From JBFHES01 sp041584015 (lineage in GTDB: Bacteria > Bacteroidota > Bacteroidia > Bacteroidales > M50B96), in NCBI GenBank assembly GCA_041584015.1, contig JBFHES010000242.1:1-6999 (forward strand): a stretch of DNA of 6,999 nucleotides, written 5' to 3'. Under the pieces are notes generated by a model that saw only the letters and a program-made list of their open reading frames with translations, was not told the origin of the DNA and did not search any database. This document shows, piece by piece, positions 1 through 6,592 of the stretch (positions are counted from its first letter, which is position 1; the number at the start of each line of letters is the position of its first letter). The position numbers were made by a program, and so were the translations under genes.

Positions 1-284
1 AGGAGATTAAAAGTTTGCCAACCATAAAAAGAGAATCAATAGAATTTGTAAGAAACTACAATTTCCTACCAGCTATTAATAGAATTGAATTTGAGACAAT
101 TCTTAGTAATTCTGACACCAAGCAGGAAATTAAAAACAACATTAAACTATATCCTCTTTTAAAAGCGGAAATTCATAATATACTTCTGGAGGCTGGTTTT
201 GAAGATATTCAGTTTTATGGGAACTTTAAATTGGCTCCTCTTACAGCTGATAGCCAACCACTGATTTTTAGCGCTACTCGCTAA
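1..284 (+). CDS. SAM-dependent methyltransferase, C-terminal fragment (5' end outside window)
   Basis: The reading frame is open from the left edge (first full codon at base 3) to TAA at 282-284. The visible ~93 residues look like the tail of a class I SAM-dependent methyltransferase: a helix with YPLLKAEIHNILLEAGF, then DIQFYGNFKLAPL, then a closing strand SQPLIFSATR. The pattern 'LLxxAGFxxIxxYGxF...SxPLIxxA' is the usual last helix and strands of these enzymes. The SAM-binding Rossmann motifs would lie upstream, outside the window, so the substrate cannot be guessed. A TTG at 15 preceded by AGGAG at 1-5 could mimic a start, but a stand-alone 89-residue protein would lack the SAM site, so I read this as a truncated larger gene. 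It converges on the thiolase gene and shares its terminator. Family assignment is moderately sure; specificity is unknown. Confidence 0.72.
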   Translation, partial: EIKSLPTIKRESIEFVRNYNFLPAINRIEFETILSNSDTKQEIKNNIKLYPLLKAEIHNILLEAGFEDIQFYGNFKLAPLTADSQPLIFSATR

Positions 285-341
285 GCATCTATTCAGACTT
301 CCTCCAATAAGAGAGAACGACTTGTTCCCATTTTTGAGCAT

Positions 342-372
342 AAAAAAGGCCTGCACTAAGCAAGCCTTTTTT
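342..372. terminator. Bidirectional intrinsic terminator between convergent genes
   Basis: A 13-bp stem (342-354 with 360-372) has one C/A mismatch (351/363) and a 5-nt loop ACTAA. The stem begins with six A's and ends in a T-tract, so it reads as a hairpin plus U-run on both strands. It lies 57 bp past the methyltransferase stop and 19 bp past the thiolase stop, where a shared terminator for the two convergent genes is expected. Confidence 0.85.
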
Positions 373-391
373 TATTTCTTCGAATTTAAGC

Positions 392-1627
392 TTAAGCTTT
401 TTTGTATACAATCGCTACAACTGTTTTATCATCACCACCCATATTAATAGTCATACCATATGGACGATCCGCAGGAATATCAATTTGTGCTTTTCCGGCT
501 CTTCCGGTAAGCTGTTCCCAAATTGTAACCGCCTGATGTACACCTGTAGCACCTGTCGGATGTCCCCAACCAATTAAACCACCTGTTGTGTTTATTGGAA
601 TTTTACCATCGCGGGCGGTATTACCTGCTGCCACAAACTCGGCGCCTTTTCCATGCTCGGCAAAGCCAAGAGCTTCGGTCATTAGCACACCAGCAATGGT
701 AAAGCAGTCGTGAACCTCAACTGTTGCCAGATCTTCTTTTGTAATACCAGCACTTGCAAATGCCTTATCAATTGCACTCTTTACGGTATCCAAAACAGTT
801 CTGTCTTTCGGATCAAGCGTAATATCACCAACAGAATGACCAACACCTACAACCTCCACAGCATCTTTTTTATTAATACCGCAACGCTCCAAACCTTCCT
901 CGCTCATGATAGCAATTGCAGAAGCTCCATCTGACACTTTCGAACAATCAAAAACATTTAAATGATCCGTAAAGAATTTACCATTGGGTGGTGTCATTCC
1001 TAAACTAAATAAATCATCGCTCTTGTTATGATGCTCTTGTGCAGTGTCGCATAAACGTGCGTTCTCTATGGCATTCTGAAACCACTTAGCCAAACCTTCT
1101 CTCGATTTCTCGCCAAACTTTTCCATGTATGCACCAGCCCTATCGCTGAACTGACCCGGAAAAAAATAGGCATGACCATCTTTTCGCTTCTCAAACCAAC
1201 CGGCACCGGCCAACACATCTGCACCATAAATAGCTTTCACAGTGTTTTGCACCTCAACTCCTAAAGAAAGTACGACCTCAGCAGTATCAGATAAAACCGA
1301 TTTAATTCCTGAGATAAGCGCCAGCCCTCCGGAAGCACATGCTCCCTCGGAGCGGATAGACGGTTTGTACATTAGGCCTGCATCAATCATTGGTGCAAAA
1401 GCACCTAAGTGTGCCTGCTTGTTGAAACGTGCGGCCATAAAATTACCAATCGATGACTCATCAACTTTACTGGCTCCACCAATTTGCGCTAATGTTCCTT
1501 GCCCGGCTTCTTTAATGTAATGCTCCAATCCCGGACGAGCCTTTTTAGGATTGAATTCCTTACGACCAGTTCCCAGAGAGATGGTATTATAACCGGCTGC
1601 CATGTATATTTTTCTTCTTAATTTCAT
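392..1627 (-). CDS. Thiolase family protein, SCP2-thiolase type (acetyl-CoA C-acyltransferase)
   Basis: Probably cleaves 3-ketoacyl-CoA with CoA to acetyl-CoA and a shortened acyl-CoA, or runs the reverse condensation, in the cytoplasm. At 411 aa it has full thiolase length. The nucleophile is C97 in EGACASGG. An HDCF loop (H306-D307-C308-F309) replaces the NEAF loop of classical thiolases, and GHPTGATG carries H356. The C-terminal CxGGG motif is missing: residues 395-399 read NMGGD. HDCF with no C-terminal Cys is the signature of SCP2-type thiolases, where the HDCF cysteine acts as acid/base. No fused SCP2 sterol-carrier domain follows. The start is M1 (1625-1627); M9 is possible, but residues 5-8 look like part of the usual N-terminal strand. 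No clear Shine-Dalgarno site is visible. Last gene of the operon. The thiolase fold is certain; chain-length preference and direction are unknown. Confidence 0.93.
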   Translation of the reverse strand: MKLRRKIYMAAGYNTISLGTGRKEFNPKKARPGLEHYIKEAGQGTLAQIGGASKVDESSIGNFMAARFNKQAHLGAFAPMIDAGLMYKPSIRSEGACASGGLALISGIKSVLSDTAEVVLSLGVEVQNTVKAIYGADVLAGAGWFEKRKDGHAYFFPGQFSDRAGAYMEKFGEKSREGLAKWFQNAIENARLCDTAQEHHNKSDDLFSLGMTPPNGKFFTDHLNVFDCSKVSDGASAIAIMSEEGLERCGINKKDAVEVVGVGHSVGDITLDPKDRTVLDTVKSAIDKAFASAGITKEDLATVEVHDCFTIAGVLMTEALGFAEHGKGAEFVAAGNTARDGKIPINTTGGLIGWGHPTGATGVHQAVTIWEQLTGRAGKAQIDIPADRPYGMTINMGGDDKTVVAIVYKKA

Positions 1628-1665
1628 CTGCTTAAAATTTAAAATTCAACTTAGCATTTCCGGTC

Positions 1666-3003
1666 TTATGCGAAATACTCATTAATTGGTCCGTATGCAT
1701 GAAAGAAACCTGTCATCATAACAGTATTCACATCCTTTTCGTTCAAAGCAACTTTATCGGCAACCAGCTTCTTTCCAATTTCATTTGAACGTGCACCATA
1801 CTTTAATGCGATGGATGCGCCTACGCTTCCTGCTCCTTTCAGATCATTAAAGAAACCAGCCAATACATCAGCTTTATTTTTCATTCTTATAACACTTTTC
1901 CAAGCTATTAATGAATCTGGTACAGCACCCAATTTACTGTCACAATCTTTTGTAAATGAATCGAACGGCACATAATCTTTGTCGTCAATACTATAAACAG
2001 CTACCGGACGTCCCTTCTCATATTTTAAGAAACCATCTTTCTGACTACCATTTGAATGCTGTCCCCCCTTAACGCCGAGATCCATCATTTTATCCAGCAA
2101 TTCGCTGTGCAATTTCTCCGAAGGATTATGCGGAGCCATTACATTTAGTATAAACTGCACCACATCAACACCTACGTAATCGATCAATTGGAAAATCCCC
2201 ATTGGGCGTACCAATAGCTCTTGGCTAACTTTATTTACCATGTAAACCGCTTGTGCAAACCCATGCTCCTTTACTAACAGTTCAACTTCCTGTATTCCGT
2301 GCAAAGCATCGCGCATAAAATGACCGTTGCCAATAAATCCGGCAAAGTCGTTTGATGGCACCACTACTTTACGCATGTTTTTCGAATAAGCCAGTGCAAA
2401 TTCTTTTAGCGCTGGTAAAGTTCCATCAGGAGCAATAATCTCAACTAGCTTTTGAACTGCCGGTGGATTATAAAAATGGAAGCCAAGAATACGACCATGA
2501 AGATTGGCAGCCTCATTAATCTCATGAATTGGTACCGAAGAAGTATTGGTAAGAAACCAAGGTGTTTTTGTACTGTTCTTATCTATTTCTTTAAACAGTT
2601 TCACCTTTAAATCTTTGTTCTCGTTTACTGCCTCAAAAATCAATTCAGATTCATAAGTAACTTCCATGTTAGTTACCGGACGAACAATGCGCAGTACATC
2701 CTGAACATATTGATTGATGATACAACTGTTTTCTATCAGGTCGGATCGGTCGGCATATAAAGCACGTAACATTACAGTTTTCTTTTCGGCAACCTTAGTA
2801 ACCTGTACACGCAGATAGTCCATTAGACCAGACAATCCGTCCCAGCTAATGTCAATGGCATTTAGTACAAACTTTTTCCCTTTATTCTCAGCTTTCAGAC
2901 TTTGATCCGCCATTTCCACAGCCGTAAGCAGCAAGATTCCACTTCCCATTTTACCAGCTGCACCGAGAACAGAGACGTTACTCAATCGTTCGATATAACT
3001 CAT
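1666..3003 (-). CDS. 3-hydroxyacyl-CoA dehydrogenase (NAD-dependent)
   Basis: Expected to oxidise (S)-3-hydroxyacyl-CoA to 3-ketoacyl-CoA with NAD+, between the hydratase and thiolase beside it. The N-terminal Rossmann motif is GAAGKMGSG (G14, G17, G20); D51 is a plausible NAD-ribose contact after an unusually long linker. Then come LIFEAV (E124), the catalytic-serine segment NTSSVPI (S155/S156), and GFHFYNPP with catalytic His H176 followed by LVEII (E188). Next is NDFAGFIGN, with N226 in the active-site Asn position. The C-terminal helical domain has RPMGIFQLIDYVGVDV (266-281). At 445 aa it is longer than single-domain enzymes of ~280-310 aa but far shorter than FadB-type fusions; no crotonase domain is attached. 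The canonical 'PGFxxNR' reads 'AGFIGNG', so P and R are lost. Family assignment is strong; chain-length preference is unknown. Confidence 0.91.
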   Translation of the reverse strand: MSYIERLSNVSVLGAAGKMGSGILLLTAVEMADQSLKAENKGKKFVLNAIDISWDGLSGLMDYLRVQVTKVAEKKTVMLRALYADRSDLIENSCIINQYVQDVLRIVRPVTNMEVTYESELIFEAVNENKDLKVKLFKEIDKNSTKTPWFLTNTSSVPIHEINEAANLHGRILGFHFYNPPAVQKLVEIIAPDGTLPALKEFALAYSKNMRKVVVPSNDFAGFIGNGHFMRDALHGIQEVELLVKEHGFAQAVYMVNKVSQELLVRPMGIFQLIDYVGVDVVQFILNVMAPHNPSEKLHSELLDKMMDLGVKGGQHSNGSQKDGFLKYEKGRPVAVYSIDDKDYVPFDSFTKDCDSKLGAVPDSLIAWKSVIRMKNKADVLAGFFNDLKGAGSVGASIALKYGARSNEIGKKLVADKVALNEKDVNTVMMTGFFHAYGPINEYFA

Positions 3004-3027
3004 TTTCTTAATTTTTAATTATTTAGT

Positions 3028-3807
3028 TTATTTCTTTTCATTCCAATTTGGCTTTCTCTTATCGAGAAACGCTTTCATACCTTCTGTTCCTTCGTTACCG
3101 AACAATGAACCAAACTCCTTGCTCTCCAATTTACTTCCTGCAAAGAACGAGGCATTATAACCGGCACGGGTTACATGTTTAACTTTCTGAACCGCTTTAG
3201 GTCCTTTAGAAGCAATATTTAAAGCGATCTTCTCCACAGTTTCCATTAATGCATCTGGCTCTACAACCTGCTGAACTAAATTAATTCTCAACGCATCCTC
3301 AGCACCGATCATATCAGCTGTCATTAAAAGATACAAGGCATCTGCTAAATTGGTAAGTCTACTTAAGCGCTGCGTTCCTGCATAACCAGGTATTAGTCCA
3401 AGATTCACCTCTGGCTGTCCGAATTTAGCTTTTGAGCTGGCAATTCTAAAATCACAGGCCATAGCTAACTCCAGGCCTCCTCCTAAAGCAAAACCATTAA
3501 TGGCTGCTATAACAGGTTTCTCGCATTGTTCTAATCGATTAAATGTTTTTTGCCCATAAACAGAAAAGGCAGCACCTTGCTTAGAATCCATATTTACCAT
3601 TTCAGCAATATCGGCTCCTGCTACAAAAGCTTTACCTTCACCTGTTAAAATAATAACCTTAACTTCTTCGTTTAAAGCTTCCTTATCCAGAACCGCATTC
3701 ATCTCATCAAAAAAAGTAGAATTAAGCGCATTCATCGCCTCAGGCCGGGATATAGTTACTATCAGAAGTTGATCTTTTGATTCAACCTTTAGTTGTTTAT
3801 AGCTCAT
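3028..3807 (-). CDS. Enoyl-CoA hydratase/isomerase (crotonase family)
   Basis: Likely adds water to trans-2-enoyl-CoA to give (S)-3-hydroxyacyl-CoA. At 259 aa it has typical crotonase length. SRPEAMNAL (20-28) is the usual N-terminal motif. AFVAGADI (60-67) gives the first oxyanion-hole NH and the adenine/CoA contact, and ALGGGLELAMACDFR (107-121) the second oxyanion glycine. Both catalytic glutamates of true hydratases are present: E113 in GGGLEL and E133 in FGQPEVNLGLIPG. The following loop is GYAGTQRL instead of the common G[AF]GGTQRL. The C-terminal FLDKRKPNW (247-255) is standard. It is first in the operon, 24 bp before the dehydrogenase. No Shine-Dalgarno sequence precedes the ATG, which sits in AT-rich leader, as is common in Bacteroidota. 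A short-chain (crotonyl-CoA) preference is plausible but not shown. Confidence 0.94.
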   Translation of the reverse strand: MSYKQLKVESKDQLLIVTISRPEAMNALNSTFFDEMNAVLDKEALNEEVKVIILTGEGKAFVAGADIAEMVNMDSKQGAAFSVYGQKTFNRLEQCEKPVIAAINGFALGGGLELAMACDFRIASSKAKFGQPEVNLGLIPGYAGTQRLSRLTNLADALYLLMTADMIGAEDALRINLVQQVVEPDALMETVEKIALNIASKGPKAVQKVKHVTRAGYNASFFAGSKLESKEFGSLFGNEGTEGMKAFLDKRKPNWNEKK

Positions 3808-4041
3808 AAATTATTGATTTTTAAAAATATCAGCTAAAGATAATAATATCTGATTTAAGATGAGAAATATCATAGTAAATTTACAAATTAATAGTCGTTA
3901 GGATAGCAACTTAGGGCATGAACTTTAAATCCAAAACCCTTAAGAGTCGGTGCAAACCAACTGAACAAGAACTACTTTAGATCCATGCCATGAAAGCCAT
4001 GTTTTTTTCGTACTTTTATTACGCACAAATGGCTATGTCTT
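3808..4041. promoter_or_regulatory. Divergent intergenic region, probable promoters for both sides
   Basis: These 234 bp lie between the divergent hydratase and 820-aa protein genes, so both promoters should be here. The hydratase-proximal part (3808-3900) is very AT-rich. On the minus strand, TTAATTTG at ~3883-3890 resembles the Bacteroidota -7 element TAnnTTTG with one mismatch, with a TTG 15 bp further upstream (shorter than usual). On the plus strand, TACTTTTA at 4011-4018 is a one-mismatch -7 candidate, but I see no matching -33 TTTG. A direct repeat GCCATG-aaa-GCCATG lies at 3987-4001. No riboswitch or recognisable operator is apparent. No gene is supported. Confidence 0.35.
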
Positions 4042-6504
4042 ATGAAGAAATTACTTTTAATTTCACTATTGGCATTCGGAACCTTTTTTCTTCTAAATGG
4101 TCAACCGACTTCCTGGAATTTTGCAGTAACCTACAATTCCCATATCATCCTAATTGAAGCAAACGCTTCATTAACAATTAATGGCAATCAGTTATCAACT
4201 GGAGATTATGTGGGAGTATTTTACGTAAACTCTACTGGTCAGATGACCTGCGGGGGCTACACGGAATGGACTGGAGCAATGACACATTTAACCGCCTGGC
4301 CTGAAGATCTGGGCAATGATGGATTTCCCCCAGGCAGCGAATTCATATGGAAGATCTGGGACGCATCAAATAATGAAGAATACATTGCCATACCTGAATA
4401 CGACAGCAGCTCCACGTTCACCAGCTCCAATATATTTCAGGTAAATGGCACAGGACATTTACTAAGCTTAAGCGCAATTACCAACACGGTTCCCTGGAAT
4501 TATCAAAACTCGGGATCCAATCATATTGTACTATTGCCATCAGATTTTAATGCAACGATCGATGGCAACCCAATTCAAATCGGCGACTACATCGGAGCCT
4601 TCTATTCCGATAACGGCATGGCAGCATGCGGTGGCTATATTCAATGGTTAGGTGTAACAACACAGGTAACAGTTTGGGCAGACGACACACAAACCACCAA
4701 CAAGGACGGCTTTGATGACAACGAACTTATTTCATGGAAAATATGGGATGCTTCTGAAAACGTAGAGCATTTGGGAAATCCAACTTATATGGGTCCGCCA
4801 ATGACTAATCAGGGCAATTTCCAGATTAATGGATTAAGTGGTTTGCAAGAGCTAACTGTAACAACGGTTCATCCGGGTTGGAGTTTTAGCATTACACCGA
4901 TCAACCACACCATTCTGCTGCCATTCAATAGCAGCTACTTGTTAAACGACACAAGCATTAGCAGTGGCGATTACATAGGCGTATTCTATGATTCAGCAGG
5001 AGTGGAAGCATGCGCAGGTTACGCGGTATGGGAAGGAATTACCACCTACGTATCAGCATTTGGAGATGACAACCTGAGCGCTGCAAAAGAAGGCTTTTTT
5101 GAGAATGAATTATTACAATGGAAAATATGGGATGCATCAGCCGACACAAGCTATTCAGTAACGCCTGATTACGACCAAAATTTTCCGAGTACGGGAAACT
5201 TCACGGTCAACGGTCAGAGCAGTCTACTCTCCTTGATTAACGAAAACTTTCAACTTCCATGGACCTACAACATTAGTTGCTGCAACCATACCATATTATT
5301 ACCGTCGAACGGCACCTTTACCTTCGACAGCTTATTACTTCCTAATGGTTTTTACCTGGGCGTTTTCTATGACTCCATGGGAACACTTGCCTGCGCAGGC
5401 TACGCTAAATGGGAAGGCTCAACTACTTCTATAACTGTTTGGGGAGATGATGCCAATACCCCAGCCAAAGAAGGATTCTATGATGGTGATCAATTTACAT
5501 GGAAAGCCTGGAGCCCTATAGATGGCAGCGAATACTATCCGAGCGTTAGCTACCTGCAACCACCGGTTATGCCCAACACAGCTTATTACACCACCAATGG
5601 ATTAAGTGGCCTGGCATCTTTACACATCACCAGCCCCATTGTTCCATGGTCATTTACCAATACAGGCGACAATCATTCAGTACTTGTTTCTTCAAGCGTT
5701 GAAATTCTTATAGATGGCAACCCTATTGAAGCAGGCGATTACATAGGTGCTTTTTACGATTCTCTCGGCATTTTGGTTTGTGCCGGATATACACTTTATG
5801 ATGGATCGACCACCGCAGTAACCGTTTGGGGAGCAGATGTTGGCTACGATGGCATGGCAACAGGCGAAGCATTTAAATGGAAAATCTGGGACGCATCAGA
5901 ATCCGCTACTTATTTGGCTTATGCAAGTTACGACCAGACGTTTCCAAACCAGGAGCTTTATACTTCAAATGGGATGAGCAGTCTGCTTTCACTAACAAAC
6001 ATCCCTCCATTTCAAGTACATCCAATTGAACTAACCCAGGGGTGGGGAATCTACTCCACTTATATTGCTCCATTTGATTTTGCAATGGACAGTATTTTTC
6101 TTGATATAAAAATAAATATTGATCTAGTAAAGAATGGCAACGGACAGGTTTATTGGCCGGATTATGGAGTCAACCTTATTGGCGACTTAACACAAGAGGA
6201 CGCCTATTTAATCAAGATGAAAATAACCGACACACTGGAAGTTATTGGGCTTGCTGTAGATCCTTTGTTAGCAGAATTCACCATAAACCAGGGCTGGAAT
6301 ATGATTGCTTATCTCAGAAGTTCTGAAGCACCAATTGAACTAATGTTTGCAAGCATCAGCAACTATATTGAAATTGCAAAAGACGGACAGGGCAACATCT
6401 TTTGGCCTATGTTTTCAATTAATTTCATTGGAAATCTTAAACCGGGCAAAGGCTATTTAATTAAATTAACTCAAACAGAACTGTTTCATTATCCGGCAAA
6501 TTAG
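4042..6504 (+). CDS. Secreted five-module repeat protein of unknown function
   Basis: An 820-aa exported protein that I cannot name. Residues 1-20 are a signal peptide (MKK, then a Leu/Phe-rich core, likely cut near G20/Q21). There is no lipobox cysteine, so it is not a lipoprotein. Five tandem modules follow, starting at W25, W152, W280, W407 and W536. Each has an NH[TIS]-type strand, a G-D-Y-[IV]-G-[VA]-F-Y turn, a single Cys in C-[AG]-G-Y, an acidic loop (W-[GA]-D-D...[DE]-G-F), WKIWDAS, and a closing NG-x-SS-LLSL strand. Residues 660-820 form two copies of a different ~83-residue domain with GW, YWP/FWP and YLIK. Modules of this kind are known to me from Bacteroidota surface proteins, without assigned function. 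No type IX C-terminal sorting domain follows; the protein ends HYPAN. No internal membrane segment is seen. The start has no SD; frame and signal peptide fix it. Adhesin, matrix or structural roles are guesses. Confidence 0.9.
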   Translation: MKKLLLISLLAFGTFFLLNGQPTSWNFAVTYNSHIILIEANASLTINGNQLSTGDYVGVFYVNSTGQMTCGGYTEWTGAMTHLTAWPEDLGNDGFPPGSEFIWKIWDASNNEEYIAIPEYDSSSTFTSSNIFQVNGTGHLLSLSAITNTVPWNYQNSGSNHIVLLPSDFNATIDGNPIQIGDYIGAFYSDNGMAACGGYIQWLGVTTQVTVWADDTQTTNKDGFDDNELISWKIWDASENVEHLGNPTYMGPPMTNQGNFQINGLSGLQELTVTTVHPGWSFSITPINHTILLPFNSSYLLNDTSISSGDYIGVFYDSAGVEACAGYAVWEGITTYVSAFGDDNLSAAKEGFFENELLQWKIWDASADTSYSVTPDYDQNFPSTGNFTVNGQSSLLSLINENFQLPWTYNISCCNHTILLPSNGTFTFDSLLLPNGFYLGVFYDSMGTLACAGYAKWEGSTTSITVWGDDANTPAKEGFYDGDQFTWKAWSPIDGSEYYPSVSYLQPPVMPNTAYYTTNGLSGLASLHITSPIVPWSFTNTGDNHSVLVSSSVEILIDGNPIEAGDYIGAFYDSLGILVCAGYTLYDGSTTAVTVWGADVGYDGMATGEAFKWKIWDASESATYLAYASYDQTFPNQELYTSNGMSSLLSLTNIPPFQVHPIELTQGWGIYSTYIAPFDFAMDSIFLDIKINIDLVKNGNGQVYWPDYGVNLIGDLTQEDAYLIKMKITDTLEVIGLAVDPLLAEFTINQGWNMIAYLRSSEAPIELMFASISNYIEIAKDGQGNIFWPMFSINFIGNLKPGKGYLIKLTQTELFHYPAN
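4114..6000 (+). repeat. Five tandem protein modules, period 127-129 residues
   Basis: Modules cover roughly residues 25-145, 152-274, 280-399, 407-530 and 536-653. The leading Trp (25, 152, 280, 407, 536), the GDY glycine (54, 181, 309, 436, 565), the single Cys (70, 196, 324, 451, 580) and WK[IA]W (103, 232, 360, 487, 613) all step by 126-129. The DNA copies have diverged, and the longest shared stretch I noticed is 17 nt over WKIWDA (4735-4751 and 5119-5135). This implies old duplications kept by selection on the protein. Module 4 is the outlier: GFY for GDY, WKAWSP for WKIWDA, and an extra Cys-Cys. Confidence 0.9.
6019..6501 (+). repeat. Duplicated C-terminal domain (GW / YWP / YLIK), ~83-residue period
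   Basis: Copy 1 covers about residues 660-740 and copy 2 residues 746-820. Matching landmarks are QGW (666-668 and 750-752), [KN]xGxG-x-[VI]-[YF]-WP (YWP 704-706, FWP 787-789), N-[LF]-IG (IG 713-714, 796-797) and YLIK (722-725, 805-808). From memory, such paired domains are common near the ends of secreted Bacteroidota proteins, usually before a sorting domain. Here copy 2 is the last thing in the protein. Confidence 0.85.
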
Positions 6505-6555
6505 TGTGGAAAATTTCAGCCTGGCAACTTTCCTTGGTTTGCTTTCTTAAGAGAT

Positions 6556-6582
6556 GTTTAACAGTGCTGGTTTAAACCTTTT
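6556..6582 (+). terminator. Possible weak intrinsic terminator after the 820-aa gene
   Basis: GTTTAACA (6556-6563) pairs with TG...TTAAAC (6568-6569, 6572-6577) around a 4-nt GTGC loop with a 2-nt bulge, followed by CTTTT. The stem is AT-rich and the T-run short, so termination may be partial. An alternative fold is the perfect palindrome GGTTTAAACC at 6569-6578. It lies 52 bp after the stop codon. Confidence 0.3.
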
Positions 6583-6592
6583 AGGATAATCT

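Larger units (their letters stand above)
392..3807 (-). other. Three-gene acyl-CoA (beta-oxidation-type) operon
   Basis: Enoyl-CoA hydratase, 3-hydroxyacyl-CoA dehydrogenase and thiolase are on the minus strand in pathway order, with gaps of 24 bp (3004-3027) and 38 bp (1628-1665). The gaps are AT-rich and contain no hairpin, so one transcript starting in 3808-4041 and ending at the hairpin 342-372 is the simplest reading. Acyl-CoA dehydrogenase, ETF and CoA-ligase genes are absent here, so the operon covers only the hydration, oxidation and thiolysis steps. Co-transcription is inferred from spacing. Confidence 0.8.

Noticed and set aside
159..356. 65-codon minus-strand open frame
   Set aside because: It lies opposite the methyltransferase fragment and runs from the terminator region; it has no family-like motif and is best explained as a shadow frame.
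388..399. 12-bp palindrome AAGCTTAAGCTT over the thiolase stop codon
   Set aside because: A simple consequence of a tandem hexamer in AT-rich sequence; too short and loop-less to form a useful hairpin, and the real terminator is next to it.
710..934. 74-codon plus-strand open frame inside the thiolase gene
   Set aside because: Antisense to a well-supported thiolase; its Cys/Asn-rich composition is typical of an antisense frame.
1242..1520. 92-codon plus-strand open frame inside the thiolase gene
   Set aside because: Antisense to the region coding the catalytic CASGG motif; no signal peptide, domain or start context of its own.
3901..3990. Possible riboswitch-like segment in the divergent region
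   Set aside because: I looked for cobalamin-box-like or other conserved cores and paired stems; only 4-bp complementarities (around GGG/CCC at ~3914 and ~3937) are present.
4029..4157. Small plus-strand frame starting at ATG 4029, overlapping the start of the 820-aa gene
   Set aside because: Only ~42 codons, mostly out-of-frame reading of the signal-peptide region, with no ribosome site or recognisable product.
4114..6000. CRISPR or satellite-type DNA repeat
   Set aside because: Repetition is at protein level with a ~380-bp period and diverged DNA; there are no short identical repeats with unique spacers.
6508..6533. GGAAA...TTTCC pairing just after the 820-aa gene
   Set aside because: Only 5 bp with a long loop and no T-tract, so not a credible terminator.
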